In this document: positions 1-9,042 of the stretch, piece after piece
Layout: every line of letters starts with the position of its first letter
How positions within the stretch are numbered: the first letter of the stretch is position 1
Assembly: GCF_002216005.1 (NCBI RefSeq)
Contig: NZ_NIQC01000006.1
Location: 40,842 to 104,841, forward strand
Length of the DNA: 64,000 bases
From: Natranaerobius trueperi
Lineage (GTDB): Bacteria > Bacillota > Natranaerobiia > Natranaerobiales > Natranaerobiaceae
Direction of reading: 5' to 3'
Position numbers and translations under genes: made by a program
The notes under the pieces: generated by a model
Databases searched by the model: none
Seen by the model: only the letters and a program-made list of their open reading frames with translations
Told to the model about the DNA's origin: nothing

Positions 1-46
1 GACTATTAATTAAAACAGTTAATCAAGGGGTTAAAGAGGTGTAAAA

Positions 47-799
47 GTGGACCATAACCTAATTGAAAAGTATCAAGAAAAAAACGATCGAAAAATTCTT
101 GAAAAGCTAGTCGAAGATTATACATACCTCATAAAAAAACAAGTGGATAAAATGAGTTACGGTACGCCACCAGGGATTAGTCGAGATGATTTGATTTCTT
201 TTGGAGTGATTGGATTAATAGATTCAATAAATAAATTTGACCTTACTCGTGGTGTGCCGTTTGCTGCATATGCTCGTATTAGAATCCGTGGTGCAATACT
301 TGATGGGCTAAGAGAGTTCGATTTTGTTCCTAGAAGAATTAGAGATGAAGTGAGAACATTATATAATAAATGTCAAGAACTTGAAAAATTATTGGGACGA
401 GCACCAACTAATCAAGAGATATCAGAACAACTATCTAAGCCAATTGAAGAGATTGAAAGGTTATGGAAAGAAGCTTCCTGGATAGTACCTACTTATCTTA
501 GTGATTTCATTTCTAACCAAGATAAACAGCTTAGAATACAAGATGTATATCCTAATGAAAATAGCCCTAACCCTGAAAAGTGTTTAAATCAAGTAGATAT
601 TAGAGACCAACTTGGTAAAGTAATTGATTCTTTACCTGAAAAAGAAAAATTGGTTTTATCACTATATTATTATGAAGAATTAACTTTGAAAGAAATATCT
701 CAAGTTATGGATCTTTCCGAGTCACGTATAAGTCAATTACATTCAAAAGGTATTATGAGGCTTCGTGGGAAATTAACCAATAAGAAGTGGGATATTTAA
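47..799 (+). CDS. sigD: RNA polymerase sigma factor SigD/FliA (sigma-28 type)
   Basis: A 250-residue sigma-70 family factor of the flagellar/motility class, which directs RNA polymerase to late flagellar, chemotaxis and autolysin promoters. Region 2 lies at about residues 45-90 (DLISFGVIGLIDSINKFD, then a RIRGAILDGLRE stretch). Region 3 follows at about 95-140, and region 4 has a helix-turn-helix at about 200-245 (TLKEISQVMDLSESRISQLH). The length is normal for the family. The start is a GTG with a GAGGTG ribosome site just upstream. It is the first complete gene of the window and runs into fapA 18 bases downstream, as at the distal end of Firmicute fla/che operons, so cotranscription with upstream flagellar genes is likely. 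The family call is firm; SigD rather than a sporulation sigma factor is chosen from the SigD-type region 3 and the neighbours. Confidence 0.93.
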   Translation: MDHNLIEKYQEKNDRKILEKLVEDYTYLIKKQVDKMSYGTPPGISRDDLISFGVIGLIDSINKFDLTRGVPFAAYARIRIRGAILDGLREFDFVPRRIRDEVRTLYNKCQELEKLLGRAPTNQEISEQLSKPIEEIERLWKEASWIVPTYLSDFISNQDKQLRIQDVYPNENSPNPEKCLNQVDIRDQLGKVIDSLPEKEKLVLSLYYYEELTLKEISQVMDLSESRISQLHSKGIMRLRGKLTNKKWDI

Positions 800-817
800 A
801 AAGTTTGGAGTGGTTAA

Positions 818-2623
818 ATGAGAGAACTACCCAAAAAATTTAAAGGGAAAGACTTAAAAGAAGCACTCTCCATTGCAGCTGAATCATTAAAATGTGATAT
901 AGATTCTTTAGAGTATAATGATTTAGGAAAAGAGAAGAAAGGGTTTTTTGGAATTGGCTCACAATGCCATGCTATAGAAGTTACAAATGTTGTTAACACC
1001 AATTTAGAAATTGATACCAGTATTGGTGGATATTTTAAACTTTATGAAGAAAACGAAGGGATTTATTTATCGGTTTATCCTCCAGAAAATCGAGGTAAAT
1101 ATATTACTTGGAAGGAAGTTAAGGAGTACCTTGAATCTCAAGGATATGAAATTACAAGTGAACCGGAATTAAAAGAAATCGTTCGTCGTGCTGATGGAGT
1201 TAAAGAAAATGTGTTGGAATATGTTTCAGAGCATATAATCGATGGTAGTTTTGATTTAGAAGTAAAAGATCAAAATATGAAAGCACTTTTAAATGTAGCG
1301 CTTCCACAAGGTAGAGGGAAAAAAATTTCTAGAGACGAAATTTACCAAGAATTGAATAAGCGTAATATCACCTACAATGTAGACTTTGAAGCTATAAACC
1401 GTTATGTAGAGAATGGTACATATAGTGAGTATAAGGTCATAGCTCAAGGCAAAGAACCCGTAGATGGTGAAGATGCAAAAATACAAATTCACTTTGAAAA
1501 AAAAGAAAGAAAACCTGTATTGAAGGAAGACGGTAGTGTTGATTATTATAATATAGATAATATTATAAATGTAAAATCTGGAGATGTTCTAGCTACTAAA
1601 GAACCACCAAGTGAAGGAACACCAGGTAAAGATATTTTTAATAAGACTCTACCACCTAAACAAGGAAAAGATAAAAGAATAAAAGCAGGTAAACATACTG
1701 TTTTAAGTGAAGATGAAATGAGTTTACAAGCTGAGATCGATGGCCAGGTGAGTATGAATGCTGATGGACTTATTAATGTATTTCCTGTTTATGAGGTGAG
1801 TGGTGATGTTGGTGTTTCTACAGGAAATATAGATTTTGTTGGTAATGTAATAGTAAAAGGACAAGTAACAAGTGGTTTGGAAGTAAAAGCTGCAGGAGAT
1901 ATCCTAATTAAAGAAAGTATTGATAGTTGTTACATAGAAGCAGGAGGAAATGTTGACATAAAAGGTGGAATGCAGGGTAGGAATAAAGGGAAAATTAAAG
2001 CTGAAGGTTCAGTCACTTGTAAGTTTATCGAAAATGCAACTGTTGAAGCAGGTGGAGATGTTAGAGTAGTAGAAGGGATTTTACATAGCCATGTAAAAGG
2101 TAATAGTATTTATGCATTTGAAGGAAGAAAAGGTCTAATAGTAGGAGGAGAAATATCTGCTAATGAAGAAGTAATTAGCAAGATAATGGGATCTAACTTT
2201 GCAACTAATACAGAAATAGAAGTTGGTTTAGATCCAAAAACGCGAGAAAAGAAAGCGAAGATATATGAGGACCTTAAAAATACAAAAGATAATATAGAAA
2301 AAACTGATAAAGCCATAGCAATTTTGCAAAAAACTAAACAAAAGTTAGGCCAATTGCCACAAGAAAAAGAGAATATGTTAATTAGATTACAAAGAACTAG
2401 ATCTCACCTAATAACAGCTCAAGAAAGTTTAAATAATGAAAATGATGCATTAACAGATTTAGTTAAAGAGAGTAAAAAAGGTGTAGTTAAAGTTCTAAAA
2501 ACAATTCACCCAGGGGTTAAAATAGTAATTGGTGAAATTAGTACCAATATTAAAGATGAACAGCGTGCGATCTGTTACAAATTATCTGAAGAAGGGGAGA
2601 TTACTTCAGGTCCTGTTAAGTAA
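818..2623 (+). CDS. fapA: FapA family (DUF342) flagellar-associated protein with Jag-N domain
   Basis: A 601-residue protein. The first ~55 residues resemble the Jag_N domain (FKGKDLKEALSIAAESL, then a KKGFFGIGSQ end). Residues about 150-470 are the DUF342/FapA region with a repetitive beta-helix-like pattern (VEAGGDVRV, IEAGGNVDIKGG, VKAAGDILIKES). Residues about 480-560 form a charged coiled coil. FapA proteins are linked to polar flagellar assembly or placement in other bacteria; the biochemical activity is not established. It sits between sigD and three small genes in the motility operon, with 12 bases to the next gene. The ATG start has a GGAG site. The family assignment is confident, the precise role is not. 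Confidence 0.85.
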   Translation: MRELPKKFKGKDLKEALSIAAESLKCDIDSLEYNDLGKEKKGFFGIGSQCHAIEVTNVVNTNLEIDTSIGGYFKLYEENEGIYLSVYPPENRGKYITWKEVKEYLESQGYEITSEPELKEIVRRADGVKENVLEYVSEHIIDGSFDLEVKDQNMKALLNVALPQGRGKKISRDEIYQELNKRNITYNVDFEAINRYVENGTYSEYKVIAQGKEPVDGEDAKIQIHFEKKERKPVLKEDGSVDYYNIDNIINVKSGDVLATKEPPSEGTPGKDIFNKTLPPKQGKDKRIKAGKHTVLSEDEMSLQAEIDGQVSMNADGLINVFPVYEVSGDVGVSTGNIDFVGNVIVKGQVTSGLEVKAAGDILIKESIDSCYIEAGGNVDIKGGMQGRNKGKIKAEGSVTCKFIENATVEAGGDVRVVEGILHSHVKGNSIYAFEGRKGLIVGGEISANEEVISKIMGSNFATNTEIEVGLDPKTREKKAKIYEDLKNTKDNIEKTDKAIAILQKTKQKLGQLPQEKENMLIRLQRTRSHLITAQESLNNENDALTDLVKESKKGVVKVLKTIHPGVKIVIGEISTNIKDEQRAICYKLSEEGEITSGPVK

Positions 2624-2635
2624 AGAGGTGAAATT

Positions 2636-2920
2636 ATGTCACTTTTCCCTGGGGAGCTAAAAATAATTTATAGCAAGATGCCAGAAGTATCTAAAATTAA
2701 CTTTTTAGATCAACAGATATCTGTGTGGCACTATCACTCAATGAAATTTTCTTTTTTAAAAGAAAAGGATAATAATACAAAAGTAGTTACAGAGACTTTA
2801 GAAACAAATGATGATATTAGAACGAAAAGTGATGATTCGTTAAAAAAAGAAACTAAACAACTTAAGGATAATAAGCGAAATAGACATGATAGTGGTAGGT
2901 TTGTTGATATTACCTTATAA
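2636..2920 (+). CDS. small hypothetical protein of the motility operon
   Basis: A 94-residue protein that I cannot assign to a characterised family. The N-terminal half is mixed alpha/beta. The C-terminal half is very rich in Lys, Asp and Thr, probably disordered, and ends in GRFVDITL. Short proteins with a similar [GH]xxVDIxx tail occur at this position in clostridial flagellar loci as far as I recall (not checked). The start is an ATG preceded by AGAGGTG. It lies 12 bases after fapA and 21 before the next gene, so it is surely translated from the same transcript. Function unknown. Confidence 0.7.
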   Translation: MSLFPGELKIIYSKMPEVSKINFLDQQISVWHYHSMKFSFLKEKDNNTKVVTETLETNDDIRTKSDDSLKKETKQLKDNKRNRHDSGRFVDITL

Positions 2921-2941
2921 AGGTAGATGAGGTGAATTAAT

Positions 2942-3538
2942 ATGTTATTATACATTATTACATTGTTAGTTGGATTTATTATTTTTATCATATCTTTATT
3001 TAGCCTTTCGAAAGTTAACTCTACAAAAAAAATAAATAATAAACAAGAAAAGACACATTTTTTAGCATCTGAGGTTTTAGATGAGTTAGAGTCAAGTACT
3101 GACAAATTAATAGAAAAAATCAGTTCAAAAGAAGTGGAACTTGAGGGATTATTAGGACGGGCTGACAACAGAATTTCTGAGTTAAACAATTTAGTTCAAA
3201 AAGACCACGATTTGCTTAAAGTAGCTTCAGATCTACAATTAGGTTCGAATGAGTTTAGTAAAAAAGATTTTTATAAGACTTTAAATCTTTACACTCCAGG
3301 AGAAGCTATCAATAAAAATAAATCTAAAAAATCTAACAAAGAATTACAAACCAATTCTTCTACAGTAGAATTTATACCTAAGTATTTAGAGAAACACCAA
3401 TACATTGTAGATATGTACAATGACGGGCATGATTTTACGGAAATAGCACGTAGGGCACAAAAAGGAAAAGGCGAAGTTCAATTGATTATTAATCTTTATA
3501 AACAAAGTGGTGACAATTATGTTCAAAATAGATCCTAA
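2942..3538 (+). CDS. membrane-anchored DUF6115/SwrB-like protein
   Basis: A 198-residue protein with one N-terminal transmembrane segment (about residues 3-22), then a charged coiled-coil stretch (about 45-90), a low-complexity Lys/Asn/Ser linker, and a C-terminal helix-turn-helix-like block (YIVDMYNDGHDFTEIARRAQKGKGEVQLIINLY). This layout matches the YlxL/SwrB and DUF6115 proteins encoded between sigD and rpsB in Bacillus and clostridia. In B. subtilis SwrB promotes flagellar basal-body maturation. Assignment rests on layout and position; residue-level similarity to SwrB itself is weak. The ATG start has GAGGTG upstream. Confidence 0.65.
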   Translation: MLLYIITLLVGFIIFIISLFSLSKVNSTKKINNKQEKTHFLASEVLDELESSTDKLIEKISSKEVELEGLLGRADNRISELNNLVQKDHDLLKVASDLQLGSNEFSKKDFYKTLNLYTPGEAINKNKSKKSNKELQTNSSTVEFIPKYLEKHQYIVDMYNDGHDFTEIARRAQKGKGEVQLIINLYKQSGDNYVQNRS

Positions 3539-3965
3539 AATAACTCTAGGTATTGGAATAGGTTTCATGTTATCTTCGTTAACTTTTATTATTGTCCAGC
3601 CAAATTTCAATGTAGATGTAGATAATCAATTGTTTGAAAGAGAAGTTGCATTAAATGAGACATCTAAGGAAGTACAACAATTATTTGCTAATGAACAAAC
3701 TAACAATGATGTAGAAGGATATGATGATATTGATAATTGTTATGAAAGTAGTGATCAGACATTTAAAATAGAAATACCTAGGGGTCTTACAGCAGATGAA
3801 ATTTCTCTCTTATTAGAGGAACATGAGATAATTTCTGATGCAAAGAAATTTGTTAATACTTTACTGTCTGAGGGTAAAGTTACAAGCTTACGACCAGGAG
3901 TCTATGAACTCCCAGAAAATCCTGATAAAGAATTGTTAATTGATAAATTGACTTCTGGCCCATAA
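3519..3965 (+). CDS. small MltG/YceG-like membrane protein
   Basis: A 148-residue protein with an N-terminal transmembrane helix (about residues 8-28), a short linker and a C-terminal domain reading IPRGLTADEISLLLEEHEI, followed by LRPGVYELP. That is the LysM-like N-terminal subdomain of MltG/YceG endolytic transglycosylases. The catalytic transglycosylase part is absent, so it is not an MltG enzyme; a peptidoglycan-associated anchor role is only inference. The frame is open from a GTG at 3507, but the ATG at 3519 is preferred. It overlaps the 3' end of the preceding gene by 20 bases, suggesting translational coupling. Its stop codon lies inside the following terminator stem. Confidence 0.7.
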   Translation: MFKIDPKITLGIGIGFMLSSLTFIIVQPNFNVDVDNQLFEREVALNETSKEVQQLFANEQTNNDVEGYDDIDNCYESSDQTFKIEIPRGLTADEISLLLEEHEIISDAKKFVNTLLSEGKVTSLRPGVYELPENPDKELLIDKLTSGP

Positions 3966-3982
3966 ATTTAGGGCCATTTTTT
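3956..3982 (+). terminator. intrinsic terminator ending the motility operon
   Basis: The stem TGGCCC/GGGCCA with a 9-base loop is followed by six T residues. It overlaps the stop codon of the MltG-like gene and precedes the rpsB promoter, so it separates the motility operon from the ribosomal operon. Confidence 0.8.
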
Positions 3983-3991
3983 ATTTTCTGA

Positions 3992-4020
3992 TTGAAACCA
4001 AACTATGATTGTGGTATACT
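3992..4020 (+). promoter_or_regulatory. sigma-A type promoter for rpsB
   Basis: TTGAAA (3992-3997) and TATACT (4015-4020) are separated by exactly 17 bases. It lies between the upstream terminator and the structured rpsB leader, which fits the start of the rpsB transcript at about 4027. Confidence 0.8.
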
Positions 4021-4132
4021 ACGTGTGGTGTAAAAACACACGCTTTCGGATCCTTTTGGTGGTGCTTGTCATAAAGACAGTTCTGAAAGGATGAGACGAA
4101 AGCGGAGGGAAAACCAACAGGAGGTGTATATT
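4021..4132 (+). promoter_or_regulatory. structured 5' leader RNA of rpsB (candidate S2 autoregulatory element)
   Basis: The leader folds into a first hairpin (CGTGTG/CACACG, about 4022-4042) and a long closing helix CGCTTTCG (4041-4048)/CGAAAGCG (4097-4104). Inside that helix are ATCCTTT (4050-4056)/AAAGGAT (4086-4092) and a small TGTC/GACA stem. The nested helices end about 15 bases before the ribosome site AGGAGGTG. Ribosomal protein genes are often controlled by such leaders through binding of their own product. That S2 is the ligand here is inference. Confidence 0.5.
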
Positions 4133-4831
4133 TTGAGCGTAGTAAGTATGAAACAATTATTAGAGGCAGGAGTCCATTTTGGACACCAAACAAGAAGATG
4201 GAATCCTAAGATGGATCGTTACATTTTCACAGAAAGAAATGGTATTTACATTGTAGACCTACAAAAAACAGTCAAGAAATTAAATGAAGCGTATGAGTTC
4301 ATTAAAGATTTAGCTGCTAATGGAGAAAAAATTATGTTTGTAGGTACTAAAAAGCAAGCACAGGATGCAGTTGCTAAAGAAGCAGAAAGATCTGAAATGT
4401 ACTTTGTAAACCAAAGATGGCTTGGTGGAATGTTGACAAATTTCCAAACTATTAGTAAAAGGTTAGCAAGGTTACATCAAATTGAAAAAATGGAAGAAGA
4501 CGGAACTTTTGAAGTTCTACCTAAAAAAGAAGTGCAGAACCTTAAAAAAGAACACGAAAGATTAGAGAAGTTTTTAGGCGGAATAAGAAACATGAAAGAT
4601 TTACCAGGGGCTTTATTTGTGATTGATCCGAAGAAAGAAAAAATCGCTGTAGCTGAAGCAAAGAATCTTGGTATACCTATTGTTGCCATTGTAGATACTA
4701 ATTGTGACCCAGATGAAGTTGATTATGTAATCCCTGGTAACGATGATGCTATCAGAGCTGTAAAATTAATCACTGAAAAAATGGCAGACGCTGTTTTAGA
4801 AGGAAAACAAGGAGTTCAGTTAGCTGAATAA
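4133..4831 (+). CDS. rpsB: 30S ribosomal protein S2
   Basis: A 232-residue S2 protein of the small ribosomal subunit, needed for assembly with S1-type factors and for initiation. The N terminus [19 protein letters not shown] matches the Bacillus S2 start almost exactly, so the TTG at 4133 with AGGAGGTG upstream is the start; the frame is open further upstream to 4091, but that part is leader RNA. Conserved blocks include [26 protein letters not shown] and PGNDDAIRA near the C terminus. It heads the rpsB-tsf pair. Confidence 0.97.
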   Translation: MSVVSMKQLLEAGVHFGHQTRRWNPKMDRYIFTERNGIYIVDLQKTVKKLNEAYEFIKDLAANGEKIMFVGTKKQAQDAVAKEAERSEMYFVNQRWLGGMLTNFQTISKRLARLHQIEKMEEDGTFEVLPKKEVQNLKKEHERLEKFLGGIRNMKDLPGALFVIDPKKEKIAVAEAKNLGIPIVAIVDTNCDPDEVDYVIPGNDDAIRAVKLITEKMADAVLEGKQGVQLAE

Positions 4832-4835
4832 AATT

Positions 4836-4868
4836 GTTGAAGCTGTTAGTATTACTGACAGCTTCAAC
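4836..4868 (+). terminator. hairpin between rpsB and tsf (attenuator-like)
   Basis: A perfect 11-bp stem GTTGAAGCTGT/ACAGCTTCAAC with an 11-base loop lies directly after the rpsB stop. Only a weak T-rich tail follows, so it may attenuate rather than end transcription into tsf. Confidence 0.6.
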
Positions 4869-4920
4869 TTATCAATAAAAATAAATGTGTACGAAAATAT
4901 CGGTAAGGGAGGATGAAATT

Positions 4921-5565
4921 ATGGTAAAAGCAGCTCAAGTAAAAGAGCTTAGAGAAAAAACTGGTGCAGGAATGATGGATTGTAAGAAAGCTCTTACAGA
5001 AACCGATGGAGATATGGATAAAGCAATGGAATACTTAAAAGAGAAAGGAATATCTAAGGCGGCAAAGAAAGCTGACCGTATCGCTGCTGAAGGAAGAGTT
5101 GAATCTTACATACATTTAGGCGGAAAAATTGGAGTTATATTAGAAGTAAATTGTGAGACTGACTTTGTTGCCAATAATGATGAATTTAAAGCATTTGCTA
5201 AAGATATAGCTATGCATGTGGCAGCTTCTGATCCTAAGTACGTATCACGTGATGAGGTTCCAGAGAAGGAAGTCGAAGCAGAAAAAGAAAGACTTAAACA
5301 AGAAGCTTTAAATGAAGGAAAACCTGAACATATTGTTGACAAAATGGTTGAAGGGCGTTTAGACAAATATTTTGAAGAAATTTGTCTATTAGATCAACCT
5401 TTTGTTAAAGATCCAGATAAGTCAGTAGGGGAAGTTAAGAAAGAAAAAATAGCTAAAATTGGAGAAAATATTTCAATCAGACGATTTGTAAGATATGAAA
5501 TGGGAGAAGGCATTGAGAAAAAAGAGGAAAATTTTGCTGAAGAAGTAGAAAAAATGATGAAGTAG
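4921..5565 (+). CDS. tsf: translation elongation factor Ts (short form)
   Basis: EF-Ts is the GDP/GTP exchange factor for EF-Tu. It has the N-terminal UBA-like domain ([23 protein letters not shown]) and the core motif [15 protein letters not shown] at about residues 73-87. The product is about 214 residues against about 290 in Bacillus and E. coli, because only one core subdomain is present, as in a number of clostridia and thermophiles. The ATG at 4921 follows GGAGGATG; an open frame extends upstream to 4885 but lacks a ribosome site. Confidence 0.95.
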   Translation: MVKAAQVKELREKTGAGMMDCKKALTETDGDMDKAMEYLKEKGISKAAKKADRIAAEGRVESYIHLGGKIGVILEVNCETDFVANNDEFKAFAKDIAMHVAASDPKYVSRDEVPEKEVEAEKERLKQEALNEGKPEHIVDKMVEGRLDKYFEEICLLDQPFVKDPDKSVGEVKKEKIAKIGENISIRRFVRYEMGEGIEKKEENFAEEVEKMMK

Positions 5566-5583
5566 TGATAAAGGAAGAATTCA

Positions 5584-5609
5584 GGGAACACTAATCGGTG
5601 TTCCCTTTT
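5584..5609 (+). terminator. intrinsic terminator after tsf
   Basis: The perfect 8-bp stem GGGAACAC/GTGTTCCC with a 6-base loop is followed by TTTT. It ends the rpsB-tsf transcript. Confidence 0.8.
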
Positions 5610-5681
5610 GTGAAATTTTTTAGATTATTAAAAGGAATTTTGTAATTACTGTAGAACATAGTTAGAGAATTAGGGGGTTAA

Positions 5682-6404
<723 letters not shown>

Positions 6405-6415
6405 GAGGGGATTTT

Positions 6416-6970
6416 TTGGACTCTATATTTAAAGAAACAGAAAAGAAAATGGAAAAAGCGCTATCTTCCTTAAAGCAAGAATTGACATCGTTGCGTGCAG
6501 GTCGGGCAAATCCAAGCTTGCTTGAAGGAATAATGGTAGATTATTACGGTATGGCTACACCACTTAATCAGCTAGCTAACATTTCTGCTCCAGAGCCAAG
6601 ATTATTAGTTATTCAACCCTATGATAAAAGTGCTATACAAGATATTGAAAAAGCAATTCAAATGAGTGACTTGGGATTAACCCCTAATAATGACGGCGAA
6701 AAAGTACGACTTTCTATTCCTCAATTAACAGAAGAGAGACGTAAAGAGTTAGTTAAATTAGTTAAACAAAAAGGTGAGGATTCTAAAGTAGCAGTCCGTA
6801 ACATAAGAAGAGAATCTAATGATGAATTAAAGCAATTAGAAAAAGAGAAAGAAATTTCTGAGGATGATAGCAAAAGAGGCCAAGAAAAAATACAAGAAAT
6901 AACTGATAATTATATAAAAAAGATTGATGAAGCTTTAAAAGCTAAGGAAGAAGAGATCACTTCATTTTAA
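6416..6970 (+). CDS. frr: ribosome recycling factor
   Basis: A 184-residue ribosome recycling factor that splits post-termination ribosomes together with EF-G. The signature blocks [21 protein letters not shown] and [16 protein letters not shown] are present, along with the C-terminal three-helix bundle. The start is a TTG with AGGAGGGG upstream. Its stop codon overlaps the ATG of the next gene (TAATG), implying coupling. Confidence 0.96.
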   Translation: MDSIFKETEKKMEKALSSLKQELTSLRAGRANPSLLEGIMVDYYGMATPLNQLANISAPEPRLLVIQPYDKSAIQDIEKAIQMSDLGLTPNNDGEKVRLSIPQLTEERRKELVKLVKQKGEDSKVAVRNIRRESNDELKQLEKEKEISEDDSKRGQEKIQEITDNYIKKIDEALKAKEEEITSF

Positions 6971-7197
6971 TGAGTGAGTATAACGAGCTTAAGTTTCAAT
7001 TAGTGGGCTTACCTTTAAAAAAAGCTATTAATTTGATGACAGAACAAAATTATAATTATCAGATTGAGAAGTTGTCTTCTCCTAAAAAGAAGCCAAATAA
7101 TACTAACAATCAACTTGATCAAGATTTGCTAAGAGTAGTAAATGTTGGTATAAATAATGAAGCTGTTCTATTAACAACTGTTCTAGAGGATAATTAA
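6970..7197 (+). CDS. small hypothetical protein coupled to frr
   Basis: A 75-residue protein that I do not recognise. The start overlaps the frr stop by one base. The first 40 residues (LVGLPLKKAINLMTEQNYNYQIEKL) loosely resemble a PASTA-type repeat, and a polar Lys/Asn linker separates it from a hydrophobic C-terminal strand pair. No catalytic motif is visible. Small proteins after frr occur in several clostridia; function unknown. Confidence 0.6.
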   Translation: MSEYNELKFQLVGLPLKKAINLMTEQNYNYQIEKLSSPKKKPNNTNNQLDQDLLRVVNVGINNEAVLLTTVLEDN

Positions 7198-7240
7198 TTA
7201 TAATTATTCATATAAAGGGAGAGGAAAGGAGGTGGGAAAA

Positions 7241-7408
7241 ATGGCTTTTAAAATAACTGAAGAGTGCATCGCTTGTGGATCTTGTTTAGATGCATGTCCA
7301 GTAGATGCCATTGAGGAGGGTGAAGATATCTTCACTATTAACAATGATTGCACTGAGTGTGGTTCATGTGTTGATGAATGTCCTACTGACGCAATCGTAG
7401 AAGAATAA
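7241..7408 (+). CDS. 2[4Fe-4S] clostridial-type ferredoxin
   Basis: A 55-residue protein with two CxxCxxCxxxCP cluster motifs: CIACGSCLDACP (residues 9-20) and CTECGSCVDECP (residues 37-48). It carries low-potential electrons in the cytoplasm. It starts at ATG 7241 after a very strong AAGGAGGTG site and ends at TAA 7406-7408, directly followed by a strong terminator. Its own ribosome site and terminator suggest high expression. In this position it may supply electrons to the Fe-S enzyme IspG or the radical-SAM enzyme RimO encoded further downstream, but that is inference. Confidence 0.95.
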   Translation: MAFKITEECIACGSCLDACPVDAIEEGEDIFTINNDCTECGSCVDECPTDAIVEE

Positions 7409-7417
7409 TTAAAATAT

Positions 7418-7454
7418 ACAGACGCCCCCTCATAATTGAGGGGGCGTCTGTTTC
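7418..7454 (+). terminator. strong intrinsic terminator after the ferredoxin gene
   Basis: A perfect 15-bp GC-rich stem ACAGACGCCCCCTCA/TGAGGGGGCGTCTGT with a 4-base loop is followed by TT. It stands only about 20 bases before the uppS start, so uppS expression requires read-through or a promoter inside the ferredoxin region. Confidence 0.85.
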
Positions 7455-7472
7455 CGTACAGAGGTGGGAATA

Positions 7473-8213
7473 GTGAATATCAAGAAATATTTAGAAAAAA
7501 TAGATTATAGTAAAGTCCCTAAGCACATTGCTATTATTATGGATGGAAATGGTAGATGGGCAAAGGCTAAAGGGTTACCGAGAGTAGCAGGACATAGGCA
7601 GGGAGTAGAAGCAATTAAAAGAGTATCTGAAATTTGTCAAGAACTAGGGGTTCAATATCTAACTTTATTTGCTTTTTCAACAGAAAATTGGAAAAGACCA
7701 AAGAGTGAAGTTGATTTTCTAATGTCTTTACCACAAGAATATCTCAAAAGAGAGCTGAATAATTTAAAAAAAAATAACATAAAGATAACTGTCATGGGTG
7801 ACCTTCATTCTTTACCCTCTAAAACTCGTGAGGTAGTAGAAAATGGGATTGAAGAAACTAGAAATAATACATCCTTAAACATGAATTTTGCTTTGAATTA
7901 TGGTGGAAGAAAAGAAATAATTGATACCTGTAGAAAATTAGCAAAAAAAGTTGCAGATAAAGAGATAGATGTTTCTGATATAACAGAAGAGTTTTTTTCA
8001 AATTATTTATACTCACCTCATATTCCGGATCCAGATCTACTTGTGCGTACCAGTGGGGAATTACGTATAAGTAACTTTTTGCTTTGGGAGTTAGCTTATA
8101 GTGAATTCTGGTTTGATGATGTATTATGGCCGGACTTTCAAAAAGAAAGCTTATTACAAGCAGTATTAGACTATCAAAATAGAAAAAGAAGGTTCGGTAA
8201 AGTTGAAAAGTAG
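7473..8213 (+). CDS. uppS: isoprenyl transferase / undecaprenyl diphosphate synthase
   Basis: A cis-prenyltransferase of about 246 residues that makes the C55 lipid carrier for peptidoglycan from FPP and IPP. Visible motifs are IIMDGNGRWAKAKG, GHRQG, FSTENWKRP and the C-terminal PDLLVRTSGELRISNFLLWE with the catalytic region intact. The GTG at 7473 is preferred because GAGGTGG lies 6 bases upstream; the frame is also open from GTG 7464. It begins the uppS-cdsA-dxr-rseP-ispG run. Confidence 0.95.
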   Translation: MNIKKYLEKIDYSKVPKHIAIIMDGNGRWAKAKGLPRVAGHRQGVEAIKRVSEICQELGVQYLTLFAFSTENWKRPKSEVDFLMSLPQEYLKRELNNLKKNNIKITVMGDLHSLPSKTREVVENGIEETRNNTSLNMNFALNYGGRKEIIDTCRKLAKKVADKEIDVSDITEEFFSNYLYSPHIPDPDLLVRTSGELRISNFLLWELAYSEFWFDDVLWPDFQKESLLQAVLDYQNRKRRFGKVEK

Positions 8214-8224
8214 GAGGATCTGAT

Positions 8225-9010
8225 GTGCTTAGTAGAATAATTACTGCAGTTATAGGGATTCCAATTGGCTTATTTCTGATACACTATGGTGATTTACCGT
8301 TACTGATAACAGCAATGATTTTTGGTGTTTTAGGTTTATTTGAGATATCTGATATAAGTTATAGAATACAGTATCCGGTGCTCAAATCAATTGCTGTACC
8401 TGGTTTGATTTTTTTGTTAGTAGGGTTTCATTTTGTTAATTGGATTGCGATTTTGTTTATTATTTCATTGATTGTGTTAAGTTTGTCTATATATATACTT
8501 TTTACATATCCTCAAAATAATTTTAATACTTTTGGTGGCACTATCACTGCAATAATATATTTGTCATGGATTTTTGGTTTTACTCTTGCGATAAGAACCA
8601 TGGATGGTGGCTTTTTTGCGATAGTATATTTACTCCTAATTATTTGGGGGACGGATTCTGGTGCATACTTTATTGGGTTGAAGTTTGGGAAAAATAAGTT
8701 AGTACCGCATATCAGCCCTAAAAAATCTGTAGAGGGCGCTTTTGGAGGTATTTTGATAGCAGCTATTTTTTCACTAATCTTTTTTAATCTTATTGGAGTG
8801 AATATCTTAACATCACTGATCATAGGTGTTTTAATATCTGTTTTAGCACAAATTGGTGATCTTTTTGAGTCTTCATTTAAACGAATTGCTCAAATAAAAG
8901 ATTCTGGTAATATACTACCAGGCCATGGTGGTATATTAGATAGGTTTGATAGCTTTTTCTTTGCGGTTCCATTTTATTTTTTTATCTTAAGATTAATAAA
9001 TTTACTTTAA
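8225..9010 (+). CDS. cdsA: phosphatidate cytidylyltransferase
   Basis: A 261-residue integral membrane enzyme that makes CDP-diacylglycerol from phosphatidic acid and CTP, the precursor used by PgsA encoded near 60.5 kb. At least seven hydrophobic segments are visible. The CDS signature (SPKKSVEGAFGG, then a DLFESSFKRIAQIKDSGNILPGHGGILDRFDS region) is intact at about residues 165-250. The start is a GTG after GGAGG. It lies 11 bases after uppS. Confidence 0.95.
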   Translation: MLSRIITAVIGIPIGLFLIHYGDLPLLITAMIFGVLGLFEISDISYRIQYPVLKSIAVPGLIFLLVGFHFVNWIAILFIISLIVLSLSIYILFTYPQNNFNTFGGTITAIIYLSWIFGFTLAIRTMDGGFFAIVYLLLIIWGTDSGAYFIGLKFGKNKLVPHISPKKSVEGAFGGILIAAIFSLIFFNLIGVNILTSLIIGVLISVLAQIGDLFESSFKRIAQIKDSGNILPGHGGILDRFDSFFFAVPFYFFILRLINLL

Positions 9011-9042
9011 AATAAAAGTGTTATAAATGGAGGCTGGAATGT

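Noticed and set aside
2734..3189. 151-codon open frame on the minus strand
   Set aside because: Antisense to two small motility-operon genes with good ribosome sites; Ser/Phe/Leu-rich shadow composition.
4091..4132. Upstream extension of rpsB by 14 codons
   Set aside because: The segment is the distal arm of the leader RNA, and the TTG at 4133 gives the conserved S2 N terminus with a good ribosome site.
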